A stretch of DNA of 64,000 nt from Frederiksenia canicola. Lineage in GTDB: Bacteria; Pseudomonadota; Gammaproteobacteria; Enterobacterales; Pasteurellaceae. The notes under the pieces are model-generated. The model made no database searches. It had not been told where the DNA came from and saw only the letters and a list, made by a program, of their open reading frames with translations. Made by a program: the position numbers and the translations under genes. Location of the stretch: contig NZ_CP015029.1 in assembly GCF_011455495.1 (NCBI RefSeq), positions 1,798,740-1,862,739 of the forward strand. Reading direction: 5' to 3'. The stretch's first letter is position 1. Each line of letters opens with the position of its first letter. Shown in pieces: positions 1 through 9,585 of the stretch.

Positions 1-1785
1 CTGTTGCTCAAGCTCTGCTAAGCGTTGCTCAATTTCAATGGAGTGCTGGCGTAGTAATTGCGGATCAATTAACACACCGTTGCGTTCGACACGGGAAAGC
101 ACACTCACCAACGGCATTTCGATCTGCTCAAATAATTTTACCAATTCCGGTGCTTTCGCCAATTCTGCCGACAACACTTTATGTAGTTTCATTGTAATGT
201 CTGCATCTTCCGCAGCATATTCCGTGGCCTGCTCAATAGTAATTTGGTCAAACGTTTTTTGGTTTTTACCTTTGCCTGCTACTTCTTCAAATGGAATGGT
301 TTGATGTCCTAAATAACGATCGGCTAAATCGTCCATATTGTGCCGCCCCGTGCTGTTTAGGGTGTAGGACTCCAACATCGTATCAAACGCCACACCTTGA
401 AGAGCAATACCATTGCGAGCAAAAATAGTTAAATCATATTTGATATTCTGCCCAACTTTTTGGATTGTGGCGTTTTCTAAAATTGGTTTTAATTCTTTGA
501 GCACCGTCGCTTTGCTAAGCTGATCAGGCAACAAATCAATGGCTGGTTCACTTGCTTCCGTAAACAGATCGTTCTGCTGCGGTTCGCTCATTTCACCTTT
601 GTGAGCCAGCGGAATGTAGCACGCTTCGCCATTCTCTAACCCGAAAGAAATCCCAACCAAATTCGCCACCATCGGATCGAGAGCATCCGTTTCAGTATCA
701 ACCGCAAACAATGTTGCTTGCTGTAATTTGCTAAGCCATTGGTCTAACAGGGCTTGATTGTTGATACATTGGTAAGCGGTGCGATCAATCTCAACTTTTG
801 CTACATTTGCCCTATTTGCAAAATTTGGCTCGGAACTGACCGCTTGTGTGGCTTGATAGTTGTTCGGCACTTTCTCTGCTGCGGTTTGAGTCACGGGATT
901 AGCATCGTTCATCACTTCATTCAACCAGCGTTTAAATTCATAACGCCCAAATAGCTGCACCAGTTGATCACGCTGCTGCGGTTGGGTCAGCAGTTGATCG
1001 TGGCGTAATTCCAGCGATACATCGGTTTTGATGGTAGCAAGCAGATAGGACAACTCTGCAGTTTCTTTTTCGGCCGCTAATTTCGGAGCGAAGGTTTTCG
1101 CCCCACGAAATGACAGGGTGGCAACCTGATCCAAATTAGCATAAATCTCTTTCATCGAACCGATACCTTGCAACAACGCAATTGCTGTTTTCTCGCCCAC
1201 GCCTTTCACTCCTGGGATATTATCTGAGCTATCCCCCAATAAGGCTAAATAGTCGATGATCAACTCAGGCGGAATGCCATATTTTTCAATCACACCTTCA
1301 CGGTCGAGCAACGTATTGTTCATTGTGTTAATCAACATAATATGCTCATTAACCAGTTGCGCCATATCTTTATCGCCCGTGCTGATCAGCACATGTTTAC
1401 CGTCTTTGGCAGCTTGAACGGCGAGCGTGCCGATCACATCGTCTGCTTCCACGCCTTCAATCGACAGCAACGGAATGCCAAGGGCGTTGATCATTTGATG
1501 CAACGGCTGAATTTGTGAACGAAGTTCATCAGGCATTGGCGGACGGTGGGATTTGTACTGCTCAAACAGTTCATCACGAAAGGTTTTGCCTTTAGCATCA
1601 AACACTACCGCAATATGACTTGGCTCTACCTGTGCAATCAGGCTTTTAAGCATATTCAGTACGCCATACATTGCCCCTGTTGGTTCGCCTTGTTTATTGG
1701 TAAGCGGGGGAAATGCGTGGAATGCACGATAAAGATAGGAAGAACCGTCCACAAGAACGAGCGGATTAGGTGCGATAGTTGCCAT
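1..1785 (-). CDS. polA: DNA polymerase I, N-terminal 595 codons (3' end outside window)
   Basis: Reads on the minus strand from an ATG at 1785 and stays open to the window edge. The first ~290 residues are the 5'-nuclease domain (starts [20 protein letters not shown]; internal [18 protein letters not shown] helix-hairpin-helix). Residues ~330-520 are the 3'-5' proofreading domain, and its acidic residues are present: DTET near 340, GQNIKYD, and YAAEDAD. Proofreading should therefore be active. The polymerase domain is cut off. It repairs gaps and removes RNA primers on the lagging strand. A USS sits in its upstream region, near 1839-1848. Identity is certain; only the C-terminus is missing. 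Confidence 0.97.
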   Translation of the reverse strand, partial: MATIAPNPLVLVDGSSYLYRAFHAFPPLTNKQGEPTGAMYGVLNMLKSLIAQVEPSHIAVVFDAKGKTFRDELFEQYKSHRPPMPDELRSQIQPLHQMINALGIPLLSIEGVEADDVIGTLAVQAAKDGKHVLISTGDKDMAQLVNEHIMLINTMNNTLLDREGVIEKYGIPPELIIDYLALLGDSSDNIPGVKGVGEKTAIALLQGIGSMKEIYANLDQVATLSFRGAKTFAPKLAAEKETAELSYLLATIKTDVSLELRHDQLLTQPQQRDQLVQLFGRYEFKRWLNEVMNDANPVTQTAAEKVPNNYQATQAVSSEPNFANRANVAKVEIDRTAYQCINNQALLDQWLSKLQQATLFAVDTETDALDPMVANLVGISFGLENGEACYIPLAHKGEMSEPQQNDLFTEASEPAIDLLPDQLSKATVLKELKPILENATIQKVGQNIKYDLTIFARNGIALQGVAFDTMLESYTLNSTGRHNMDDLADRYLGHQTIPFEEVAGKGKNQKTFDQITIEQATEYAAEDADITMKLHKVLSAELAKAPELVKLFEQIEMPLVSVLSRVERNGVLIDPQLLRQHSIEIEQRLAELEQQ

Positions 1786-1838
1786 GAGAAATCTCTTATT
1801 GAAAGTCAAAATCGTTACATTATACCGAAAATACACAA

Positions 1839-1848
1839 ACAAGCGGTC
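1839..1848 (+). repeat. DNA uptake signal sequence (Apl type)
   Basis: The core ACAAGCGGTC is followed by an AT-rich tail containing TTTTGCAAA. It lies in the gap between polA and pckA and is one of about thirty copies in the window. The Apl-type core is known from the A. pleuropneumoniae / M. haemolytica / H. ducreyi branch of Pasteurellaceae, where it marks DNA for preferential uptake during transformation. Confidence 0.9.
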
Positions 1849-1913
1849 GGTTTTCACAAAAGTTTTGCAAATGAGGAATGGCAAAAAATCAGTGAAATCA
1901 GACTGTTTGTAAA

Positions 1914-1944
1914 ACAAAAAAGGAGCCAATTTGATTTGGCTCCC
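1914..1944 (-). terminator. Intrinsic terminator of pckA
   Basis: On the minus strand, 23 bases after the pckA stop, GGAGCCAA and TTGGCTCC pair around a short loop and are followed by a run of seven T. This is a standard Rho-independent terminator. Confidence 0.85.
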
Positions 1945-1966
1945 TGTAAGTTATGTATTGATGAGA

Positions 1967-3577
1967 TTAGAGTTTCGGACCTGCCGCAACTAATGCTTTA
2001 CCTTCATCGTTGGTGGTGTATTTCTCAAAGTTTTTCACGAAACGACCGGCTAAATCTTCCGCTTTCTCTTGCCATTGTGCTTTGTCAGCGTAAGTATCAC
2101 GTGGGTCTAAAATTGCAGGGTTTACACCTGGTAAGGCTGTTGGTACCGCTAAATCAAAGATTGGTAATTGTTTCATTTCTGCATCTTCGATTGAACCATC
2201 TAAGATCGCATCAATGATACCGCGAGTGTCTTTGATTGAGATACGTTTACCTGTACCGTTCCAACCAGTGTTCACTAAGTAGGCTTCTGCACCTGCCGCC
2301 TCCATACGTTTCACTAACACTTCTGCGTATTTAGTTGGGTGAAGTGATAAGAATGCTGCCCCAAAACACGCAGAGAAAGTTGGTGTTGGTTCTGTGATAC
2401 CACGCTCTGTCCCCGCTAATTTCGCAGTAAAGCCTGATAAAAAGTAGTATTTGGTTTGTTCTGGCGTTAATTTAGATACAGGTGGCAATACCCCAAACGC
2501 ATCAGCAGTTAAGAAAATCACTTTCTTCGCATGACCTGCTTTTGAGACTGGCTCAACAATGTTGTCGATGTGGTAAATTGGGTAAGAAACACGGGTATTT
2601 TCCGTTTTTGAACCGTCTGCAAAATCAATTGTGCCGTCTTCACGCACAACGACGTTTTCTAATAACGCATCACGTTTGATTGCACGATAGATGTCTGGCT
2701 CGTTTTCTTCTGAAAGGTTGATCGTTTTCGCATAGCAACCACCTTCGTAGTTGAATACACCATCATCGTCCCAACCGTGCTCATCATCACCAATTAATTT
2801 ACGTTTTGGATCTGTTGAAAGGGTTGTTTTACCTGTACCGGATAAACCGAAGAATACCGCTACATCACCTTTTTCACCTACGTTTGCAGAACAGTGCATT
2901 GATGCAATGCCTTTAAGTGGTAACCAGTAGTTCATCAGTGAGAATAGACCTTTCTTCATCTCACCACCATACCAAGTACCGCCGATTAATTGAATTTTCT
3001 CCGTAATATTGAACGCCACAAAGTTTTCAGAATTCAAACCTTGCTCTTTCCAGTTCGGGTTCGTGACTTTAGAACCGTTCATAACCACAAAATCTGGCGT
3101 GAAGTTTGCCAATTCAGCTTCTGTTGGGCGAATGAACATATTTTTAACAAAGTGGGCTTGCCACGCCACTTCTGTTACAATACGCACTGCAACACGGCTA
3201 TCTGGGTTAGCACCACAGAATGCATCAATCACAAATAAACGTTTATTTGAAAGTTGGTTAGTCACTAACTCTTTTAAACTTTGCCAAGTGGCTTGGTTCA
3301 TTGGTTTGTTGTCATTTTTTACAGCATCACTTGTCCACCAAACGGTATCTTTGGTATTTTCATCTAACACGATGAATTTATCTTTTGGCGAGCGACCCGT
3401 AAAAATCCCTGTGTCAACCGCAACAGCACCTGTTGTGGTTAAGCGACCTTTTTCAAAGCCCTCTAGCTCAGGTTTCATTTCTTCTTCAAAGAGTTGTTCA
3501 TAGCTTGGGTTATAAACAACTTCTTTTACGTTTGTGATACCTAAAAGTTCTAGTTCTTGAATAACACGATTTGACAT
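1967..3577 (-). CDS. pckA: Phosphoenolpyruvate carboxykinase (ATP)
   Basis: 536 residues, full length for the ATP-dependent family. It interconverts oxaloacetate + ATP and PEP + CO2 + ADP. In CO2-fixing Pasteurellaceae it can run in the carboxylating direction toward succinate (family knowledge). Seen in the sequence: [11 protein letters not shown] near the N-terminus, the kinase-1a P-loop [13 protein letters not shown] near residue 245, and the metal-binding stretch [13 protein letters not shown] just after. It is divergent from ftsB. Upstream lies a CRP palindrome at 3641-3662 and a plausible -10 at 3617-3622, which suggests catabolite control. A terminator follows the stop codon. Confidence 0.98.
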   Translation of the reverse strand: MSNRVIQELELLGITNVKEVVYNPSYEQLFEEEMKPELEGFEKGRLTTTGAVAVDTGIFTGRSPKDKFIVLDENTKDTVWWTSDAVKNDNKPMNQATWQSLKELVTNQLSNKRLFVIDAFCGANPDSRVAVRIVTEVAWQAHFVKNMFIRPTEAELANFTPDFVVMNGSKVTNPNWKEQGLNSENFVAFNITEKIQLIGGTWYGGEMKKGLFSLMNYWLPLKGIASMHCSANVGEKGDVAVFFGLSGTGKTTLSTDPKRKLIGDDEHGWDDDGVFNYEGGCYAKTINLSEENEPDIYRAIKRDALLENVVVREDGTIDFADGSKTENTRVSYPIYHIDNIVEPVSKAGHAKKVIFLTADAFGVLPPVSKLTPEQTKYYFLSGFTAKLAGTERGITEPTPTFSACFGAAFLSLHPTKYAEVLVKRMEAAGAEAYLVNTGWNGTGKRISIKDTRGIIDAILDGSIEDAEMKQLPIFDLAVPTALPGVNPAILDPRDTYADKAQWQEKAEDLAGRFVKNFEKYTTNDEGKALVAAGPKL

Positions 3578-3616
3578 ACTAACACCTCATAATGGTTAAA
3601 ATTAAAAACTGGGGGT

Positions 3617-3662
3617 ATTGTAAAGTAGTTCAAAAATAAAAAATGTTATCTACATCAAATTT
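3617..3662 (-). promoter_or_regulatory. pckA promoter with CRP site
   Basis: The 22-base stretch 3641-3662 matches the CRP consensus (AAATGTGA-N6-TCACATTT with preferred centre) at 19 positions; half-sites read TGTTA and TCAAA. On the minus strand a TACAAT -10 lies at 3617-3622, predicting a start near 3610. The CRP centre (3651.5) would then be about 41.5 bases upstream, which is class II spacing. The start site is inferred. Confidence 0.7.
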
Positions 3663-3804
3663 TTGGAAAATAGTTTAAAAATTTACAAAAAAATCCGTTG
3701 ATTTGATAGAATAATGCCCGTTTAAATATAAAATCAGGTTATTCAATAACATTATTGTTACATTTTAAAATGTATTTTTTACATATATAACAAACAGGAA
3801 CATT

Positions 3805-4080
3805 ATGCGACTTCTTATTGTATTTCTAACCTTCCTCTTAGGCTATTTACAATTTAGTTTTTGGTTTGGCAAAAATGGTTGGAGCGATTATAAAACAGCA
3901 CAAACCACTGTTGAACAGTTAAAAAATGAAAATGCGGAATTGATGACACGAAACAATCTGCTTGCTGCAGAAATTCAAGATCTGAAAACTGGCGTCAACG
4001 CATTGGAAGAAAGAGCACGCTTTGAACGTGAAATGGTAAAAGAAGATGAAATGTTTTATCGCATTGTGCCACGACATTAA
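3805..4080 (+). CDS. ftsB: Cell division protein FtsB
   Basis: A 91-residue bitopic inner-membrane protein. One N-terminal membrane segment (residues ~3-21, [19 protein letters not shown]) is followed by a coiled coil (~30-70, [21 protein letters not shown]). The C-terminal motif [13 protein letters not shown] is typical of FtsB. It joins FtsL and FtsQ in the divisome to activate septal wall synthesis. It is the first gene of ftsB-ispD-ispF, the order also found in E. coli, with ispD 23 bases downstream. Length matches the family. Confidence 0.95.
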   Translation: MRLLIVFLTFLLGYLQFSFWFGKNGWSDYKTAQTTVEQLKNENAELMTRNNLLAAEIQDLKTGVNALEERARFEREMVKEDEMFYRIVPRH

Positions 4081-4103
4081 TTCTCATAAATAAGGAAAAA
4101 AAG

Positions 4104-4784
4104 ATGAGTCGCAATGTTGTCGCCATCATTCCTGCTTCGGGCGTAGGCAGCCGAATGGAAGCAGATAAACCCAAACAGTATTTGTCGTTATTAGGCAAAA
4201 CGATTTTAGAACATACCTTATCCCCTTTTATTGCCCATCCACAGATTAGTAGAGTTGTGGTTGCCGTATCCGATACTGATCCCTACTATTCATCGTTAGC
4301 CATTTTACAGCACCCTAAAATTTCCGTCGTTTTTGGTGGTGAAACACGAGCACATTCCGTGCTTAATGCCTTGAATAGTTTAAGCAAAGATGATTGGGCG
4401 TTGGTGCATGATGCCGCCCGACCGTTGATCAAGCGGTCAGATCTAGACAAAATTTTGCAAATCCACTCGGTTCAAGGCGCGATTCTTGCCACCCCTTGTG
4501 TTGACACCATGAAACGTACTTCAGACGGCAAACAGATTTCACATACGGAAGATCGTAATACACTTTGGCACGCACTGACACCGCAATTTTTCCCTGCTGC
4601 ATCTTTAAAAGAAGCGATTAAAACGGCTTTTGCACAAGGGTTAAACATCACCGATGAAGCATCGGCGATGGAACTTACTGGGGTACAACCATTATTAGTG
4701 GCTGGTCGTAGCGATAATTTAAAAATTACCCGCCCAGAAGATTTAGCCCTAGCAGAATTTTACTTATTAAAAGAGAAGGAATAA
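4104..4784 (+). CDS. ispD: 2-C-methyl-D-erythritol 4-phosphate cytidylyltransferase
   Basis: 226 residues. Third step of the MEP isoprenoid pathway: MEP + CTP to CDP-ME. The nucleotide-binding start IIPASGVGSRM, then KPKQYL, matches the family glycine-rich loop. VHDAARPL (~residue 110) and the C-terminal stretch NLKITRPEDLALAE are also diagnostic. The start has a good Shine-Dalgarno (AAGGAAA) before ATG 4104. ispF begins three bases after its stop, so the two are probably translated from one mRNA. A near-USS (TCAAGCGGTC) lies inside the gene near 4427. Confidence 0.97.
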   Translation: MSRNVVAIIPASGVGSRMEADKPKQYLSLLGKTILEHTLSPFIAHPQISRVVVAVSDTDPYYSSLAILQHPKISVVFGGETRAHSVLNALNSLSKDDWALVHDAARPLIKRSDLDKILQIHSVQGAILATPCVDTMKRTSDGKQISHTEDRNTLWHALTPQFFPAASLKEAIKTAFAQGLNITDEASAMELTGVQPLLVAGRSDNLKITRPEDLALAEFYLLKEKE

Positions 4785-4787
4785 CAG

Positions 4788-5264
4788 ATGATTAGAATTG
4801 GACACGGTTTTGATGTACACGCCTTTAGTGAGCAAGGCCCGTTGATTATTGGCGGCGTGAGCATTCCCTATGAAAAAGGTTTTCTCGCCCATTCCGATGG
4901 TGATGTGGCATTACACGCTTTAACCGATGCGTTGCTCGGTGCCGTAGCCTTAGGCGATATTGGCAAACTCTTTCCTGATACGGATATGCAGTACAAAGGG
5001 GCAAACAGCCGTGGCTTGCTGATTGAAGCCTACCGCCAAGTGCAAGCAACTGGCTATAAAGTCGGTAATGTGGATGTCACTATCATCGCTCAAGCCCCAA
5101 AAATGCGACCATACATCGACCAAATGCGTCAAGCGATCGCCGAAGATCTACAATGTGACGTTAATCAAGTCAATGTGAAAGCCACCACTACTGAAAAACT
5201 CGGCTTTACGGGACGTGGCGAAGGAATTGCTTGCGAAGCGGTTGCCTTGTTAGTCAAAGCCTAA
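4788..5264 (+). CDS. ispF: 2-C-methyl-D-erythritol 2,4-cyclodiphosphate synthase
   Basis: 158 residues, usual length. Converts CDP-ME 2-phosphate to ME-cPP with release of CMP. The metal ligands are in the N-terminal GHGFDVHAF motif (D and H) and in [19 protein letters not shown]. The C-terminal [21 protein letters not shown] is strongly conserved in the family. It follows ispD by three bases and ends the ftsB-ispD-ispF transcript. An intrinsic terminator lies at 5301-5327. Confidence 0.98.
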   Translation: MIRIGHGFDVHAFSEQGPLIIGGVSIPYEKGFLAHSDGDVALHALTDALLGAVALGDIGKLFPDTDMQYKGANSRGLLIEAYRQVQATGYKVGNVDVTIIAQAPKMRPYIDQMRQAIAEDLQCDVNQVNVKATTTEKLGFTGRGEGIACEAVALLVKA

Positions 5265-5300
5265 TTTGCAAAAATTAAGCGGAACTACCCGCTTGTCATT

Positions 5301-5327
5301 GGGGTAAAATCAATTTACCCCTTTTTT
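5301..5327 (+). terminator. Terminator after ispF
   Basis: GGGGTAAA and TTTACCCC pair around a short loop and are followed by six T. A partial USS (CCGCTTGT) directly precedes the hairpin. Confidence 0.85.
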
Positions 5328-5643
5328 CTGTTAAGAGACATTTCAATAAAATTTGATCTCAAACAAATTTTCACTTCATTTTTCTTCATTATTTGACAAT
5401 TTTTTTACACAGAAATGAATTATTGCTCCATTTGCTGTTTACAATACCGAATGATTTTGCCAAAATTTAATTCTGCAAAACAGCACAATTCCTCCTGTGC
5501 TGTTTTCTTTTATACAATTCAAACAATATCAAGATAACCTTTTATATCCCAAATTAAGCACGTTCAAGGCAATAGTTTCATTACTATTGTTAAGATAACT
5601 TATTATAAATTTGACACCTTTACGTTAATTATTTGGAGTAACC
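5328..5643. other. Intergenic region with a hairpin and possible small transcript
   Basis: AT-rich gap before the 159-residue membrane protein. It holds a terminator-like perfect hairpin at 5477-5506 and an inverted repeat CAATAGT / ACTATTG near 5570-5590. Two AAGATAAC-type repeats lie near 5530 and 5592. No ORF with a convincing start was seen. Confidence 0.5.
5440..5510 (+). ncRNA. Candidate small RNA ending in a terminator hairpin
   Basis: A perfect 11-base stem (5477-5487 with 5496-5506) has an 8-base loop ATTCCTCC and is followed by TTTTCTTTT. No gene lies upstream that still needs a terminator, because ispF is terminated at 5301-5327. A TACAAT -10-like box lies at 5440-5445, with only a weak -35. 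This would give an RNA of about 60 bases whose loop carries CCUCC, complementary to Shine-Dalgarno sequences. Existence is inferred. Confidence 0.3.
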
Positions 5644-6123
5644 ATGGATAATAAACGTCTATTCGATCTATATTATAGTTATAATCTCACTAAAATTTAT
5701 GAAACCTTTAATCTTCGAATTGCAAACTTCATCTTATTAATGCAGTTTATTTTAGGCTCATCTATTGTGGTAGATGTTGTACGTTTCTTACCGCCCCATA
5801 TTCGCCCTATTTGGCATCTTATCAGTGGTTTATTGATTGTTTTCTTATCCGCCCTTTCATTTATTTATAAATATAGTGAAAATGCCATTCTAGCCGCACA
5901 ATTAAAAAAACGTTATGGACACACGATCAATCAATATCAATTAAATAAAAAGTTAAATATTGATCGAGAGATGCTAAAAATAGAACCCGATGATATTAAA
6001 ATTGTAGGGGCATTTGAGGATATTGCTTATAAAAGAAGCTTAATCCAACTTGGACTACCAGATAAGAAAAAGCTTACTCGATACCAAAAACTCGTCGCCT
6101 TTTTGTGTAGCGAAAGTTTTTAG
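5644..6123 (+). CDS. Unknown two-span membrane protein
   Basis: 159 residues; I do not recognise the family. Two hydrophobic segments are visible at about 27-46 (FILLMQFILGSSIVVDVV) and 56-75 (WHLISGLLIVFLSALSFIY), joined by a short loop. A charged C-terminal half (~85-159) containing QLKKRYGHTINQYQ probably lies in the cytoplasm. The start has a good ribosome site (TTTGGAGTAACC) before ATG 5644. It stands alone between ispF and glnD, with a long AT-rich region upstream. The layout (two helices plus soluble tail) resembles small membrane proteins such as SLATT-type proteins, but that is only a shape comparison. It looks like a real gene of unknown role. Confidence 0.75.
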   Translation: MDNKRLFDLYYSYNLTKIYETFNLRIANFILLMQFILGSSIVVDVVRFLPPHIRPIWHLISGLLIVFLSALSFIYKYSENAILAAQLKKRYGHTINQYQLNKKLNIDREMLKIEPDDIKIVGAFEDIAYKRSLIQLGLPDKKKLTRYQKLVAFLCSESF

Positions 6124-6203
6124 GTAGATCAAAGAATATTCTCCACTCATTTAAACAATTCTATATAATGCCTTAATACGATGCTAATACATAAAAATTG
6201 CCA

Positions 6204-8777
6204 ATGTTAATGACCGATCTCAAAGCTATGCTTTTACAGCTCACCGAACAGCAAAAGGCCGATTTTGCTCATTCTGATATTACAACACTCCTTCATCAAC
6301 GCAGCGACTTTTATGATACGCTATTGGCAAATTTGTGGACTGAATTAGAATTGAGTGAACGATCCGATTTAGCATTACTTGCTGTAGGTGGCTACGGACG
6401 GCGAGAAATGTTTCCACTGTCGGATTTGGACATTCTGATTCTAACCGAACAGCCTTTAGACGATGTTACGCAACAAAAACTCAGCAAACTATTTAATTTG
6501 CTTTGGGACAGCAAATTACAGCTTGGGTCAGCAATTCGTACCTTGGACGAGTGTATTGAGATCGGTAAAACTGAAATTTCAGTAGCAACTAACTTGTTCG
6601 AAAGCCGCTTATTACAAGGCAATTCGCAGCTTTGGCAAGCATTAATCAAGCGGTTATATCAACCTGACTTTTGGTCAATTTCCAATTTTTTCCACGCCAA
6701 AGTGAGCGAGCGAAAAGATCAATATGCCCGTTTCAACAACACCAGCTATAACCTGGAACCTGATCTTAAACACAGTCCGGGGGGCTTGCGGGATCTGCAT
6801 TTGATTTCATGGATTATGTTGCGTCAATATGGCGTCTATGCCCTTGAGCAGTTGTTGGAACGGGGCGTATTGTTCCCCGAAGAATTTGCCGAATTGCAGC
6901 AAGCACAAACCGTGCTTTTTCGGATGCGTTTTGCCCTGCATCTACAACTCAAACGCTACGACAATCGCCTGCGGTTTGACCGTCAACTGCAACTGAGCGA
7001 GCAACTTGGCTACACAGGCGAAGGCAATCAGCCCGTGGAAGCCATGATGAAAATTTTCTTCCAAGCCACGCAGTCCATTTCGCAACTCAGCCAACTATTA
7101 CTTGCTAGTTTCGAACAAGAACATTTGATCAACTTGCAAAAAAATAGCGAAAAGTACCCGCTTGATGAACTATTTTTCCTGCGAGATCACACGATTTTCT
7201 GCCAAAATCCTCGCATTTTTACTCACCACCCCGAAAAAATTATCGATCTGTTTTGGCATTTGACCGAGCAAGCTGATACAAAGGTTTCTACTCAATTACT
7301 TCGCCAACTTCGACTTGCCCTAAAAAAACTTGATCGCCCGTTGAGCGACTCGCCCCAAGCAAGAAAGCGTTTTGTTGAGCTATTTTCTCAGCCGAATGTG
7401 GTAAAACGAGCGATTGTGCCAATGCACCAGCTCGGCGTGCTTTCCGCCTATTTACCCCAGTGGCGAGGAATTGAAGGCTTGATGCAGTTCGATTTATTTC
7501 ATATTTATACCGTTGATGAACACACTATTCGGGTGATGCTACACCTTGAAGGCTTTTTAGAAGCGAAAAATCGTGAAAAGTATCCATTATGCTGCGAACT
7601 GCTACCAACCTTGCCGAATTTATCTCTGCTCTACTTTGCTGCCTTGTTTCACGACATCGCTAAAGGACGTGAAGGCGATCATGCTGAAAATGGGGCGATT
7701 GAGATGCGAAAGTTTGCAACATTACACCATTTTTCAGCGGAACAAACCGACTTTATGGCGTGGTTAGTTGCTGAGCATTTAACAATGTCGATCACTGCCC
7801 AACGCCGAGATATTCACGATCCTGACGTTGTCAAAACCTTTGCAAAAGTAGTGAAAAATCCGACCGCATTAGCAGCACTCACCTGTCTCACTATTGCCGA
7901 TATTTGTGCCACTAACGAAACGTTGTGGAACGATTGGAAGCGGTCACTTTTCGGAAAACTTTTCCAATTCACCACCGAACAACTTGCACTCGGCGAAGAA
8001 TCTATAGACTATCAACAGCTTGGCATTGAGAATCGCCAACTTGCCTTTGGTACTCTCGCCACGCAATTAACGGACGAACAGCTACAACAGCTTGAACAAT
8101 TTTGGCAGCATTGCCCCGAAAGCTATTTTGTCCGCCATAACCCAACCCAACTGGTGTGGCACGCACGCCGTTATTTGCACAATCCAACTTTGCCAATGGT
8201 GTTAGTCAGCAATCAACACGCCCGTGGTGCGACGGAAATTTTTGTCTATGCCGATGATCAACCTCAGCTGTTCGCCCGCCTTGCCCAAACCTTGAGTGCG
8301 AAAAAAATCAGTATTCACGATGCCCAGGTGCTGACCAGTGAAAACGGCTTGGTGCTAGACAGCTTTATTGTCAGCGAATTTGACGGGCAGCCGCTCAACG
8401 AAAACCGCCAAATCCAAGTACAACACGCATTAATCAAAACCTTAAGTAACGCCCAAAAAGTTGCATTTCGTCTACATAAAAAACCATTGAAAAATCTCTC
8501 GTTTAAACGTAAAACTAAAGTGCGATTTTTGGAAAATTCTCAACCGAATCAAACTGCTTTTGAGCTATTTACCCTTGACCGAGAAGGCTTACTCGCCCAA
8601 ATCGGCTATATTTTCAGCCAACAACATTTGATTTTACAAAATGCCAAAATTACCACCATCGGCGAAAAAGCCGAAGATTTTTTTGTGGTCTCCACCGCAG
8701 AACAAAAAGCATTAAATGACGCAGAAAAAACGGCATTGAAAGCTCGGATTTTGGCAGAACTGGAAGCTAACGGATAA
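6204..8777 (+). CDS. glnD: Bifunctional [protein-PII] uridylyltransferase / uridylyl-removing enzyme
   Basis: About 857 residues. It senses glutamine and adds or removes UMP on PII proteins, controlling nitrogen assimilation. The nucleotidyltransferase motif GGYGRREMFPLSDLDIL is near residue 65. The HD-domain motif FHDIAKGREGDH near 485 supports UMP removal. Two C-terminal ACT domains follow (one starts near TEIFVYADDQPQLFARLAQTL, the second near FELFTLDREGLLAQIG). An in-frame stop lies just upstream, so the start is TTG 6198, ATG 6204 or ATG 6210; I chose ATG 6204, since none has a clear Shine-Dalgarno. A USS overlaps the stop codon at the 3' end. Confidence 0.96.
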   Translation: MLMTDLKAMLLQLTEQQKADFAHSDITTLLHQRSDFYDTLLANLWTELELSERSDLALLAVGGYGRREMFPLSDLDILILTEQPLDDVTQQKLSKLFNLLWDSKLQLGSAIRTLDECIEIGKTEISVATNLFESRLLQGNSQLWQALIKRLYQPDFWSISNFFHAKVSERKDQYARFNNTSYNLEPDLKHSPGGLRDLHLISWIMLRQYGVYALEQLLERGVLFPEEFAELQQAQTVLFRMRFALHLQLKRYDNRLRFDRQLQLSEQLGYTGEGNQPVEAMMKIFFQATQSISQLSQLLLASFEQEHLINLQKNSEKYPLDELFFLRDHTIFCQNPRIFTHHPEKIIDLFWHLTEQADTKVSTQLLRQLRLALKKLDRPLSDSPQARKRFVELFSQPNVVKRAIVPMHQLGVLSAYLPQWRGIEGLMQFDLFHIYTVDEHTIRVMLHLEGFLEAKNREKYPLCCELLPTLPNLSLLYFAALFHDIAKGREGDHAENGAIEMRKFATLHHFSAEQTDFMAWLVAEHLTMSITAQRRDIHDPDVVKTFAKVVKNPTALAALTCLTIADICATNETLWNDWKRSLFGKLFQFTTEQLALGEESIDYQQLGIENRQLAFGTLATQLTDEQLQQLEQFWQHCPESYFVRHNPTQLVWHARRYLHNPTLPMVLVSNQHARGATEIFVYADDQPQLFARLAQTLSAKKISIHDAQVLTSENGLVLDSFIVSEFDGQPLNENRQIQVQHALIKTLSNAQKVAFRLHKKPLKNLSFKRKTKVRFLENSQPNQTAFELFTLDREGLLAQIGYIFSQQHLILQNAKITTIGEKAEDFFVVSTAEQKALNDAEKTALKARILAELEANG

Positions 8778-8872
8778 CAAGCGGTCAGTTTCCGATAAAG
8801 TTTTGCAAATTTTGCCAACAAACTCACCGCTTTCCTTTATACTTACGCCGAATTTTTACTGAGAAGATCACC

Positions 8873-9505
8873 ATGAAAAAACTCACGACCCGCTTATCTC
8901 TCACAGCCCTTGCGTTTCTGGCGGGCTGTCAGTCGATTTATAATGAACCGACCCAAGCAGCAAAACCTACGGTCGAGATCCCGCATAATGATGTGAAATG
9001 GCAGCAACATCTTGCACAATTAGCTCAAATCAACGCATATTCTACCCAAGGTCAATTTGGCTATATCTCTCCTGAAGAACGTTTTTCGTCCCATTTTGAA
9101 TGGCAATACAAAACACCAACTAATTTTGGATTGACGATGTCCTCTAACCTTTCAAGCAAGTCCTTGAAATTACAGCGAAATGCTTACGGCATTACCGTTT
9201 CTGACAGTGAGGGACGCTCCCGTACTGAAGCAGATGTTGATGTGTTGATGAAAGCAATTATTGGCGTGGCGTTTCCTATCGACCAATTTGCCTACTGGGT
9301 AAAGGGTCAGCCCGAAAAAAATGCCAATTACGTGGTTAATGAAAAACGCCAACTGGCACAGTTTGACTATACGGTGAATGGCACGATATGGAAGGTACAT
9401 TTTGTGGAATACCACGAAGATCGCCAGCCAAATTTGCCGAAACTGATCGTCCTTGAAAACGGCACACAAACGTTGAAAGTTCGGATTAATCACTGGCAAT
9501 ATTAA
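8873..9505 (+). CDS. lolB: Outer-membrane lipoprotein LolB
   Basis: 210 residues. The N-terminus [19 protein letters not shown] is a lipoprotein signal peptide with lipobox LAGC, so the mature protein starts at Cys19. LolB receives lipoproteins from periplasmic LolA and inserts them into the outer membrane. The body ([35 protein letters not shown] near the start) matches the LolB family. It precedes ispE, the neighbour seen in many gammaproteobacteria (lolB-ispE-prs). The gap to ispE is 80 bases. Confidence 0.95.
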   Translation: MKKLTTRLSLTALAFLAGCQSIYNEPTQAAKPTVEIPHNDVKWQQHLAQLAQINAYSTQGQFGYISPEERFSSHFEWQYKTPTNFGLTMSSNLSSKSLKLQRNAYGITVSDSEGRSRTEADVDVLMKAIIGVAFPIDQFAYWVKGQPEKNANYVVNEKRQLAQFDYTVNGTIWKVHFVEYHEDRQPNLPKLIVLENGTQTLKVRINHWQY

Positions 9506-9585
9506 AGCGTGGTTTATCTGTCCTGCAATCCATAACACTTTATTACGGAAAGGTTAAAATCTGCCCTAACAACCATAATACACCG

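Noticed and set aside
1546-2217. 223-codon plus-strand ORF opposite polA and pckA
   Set aside because: It covers the ends of two strongly conserved genes and a terminator on the other strand, with no coherent domain.
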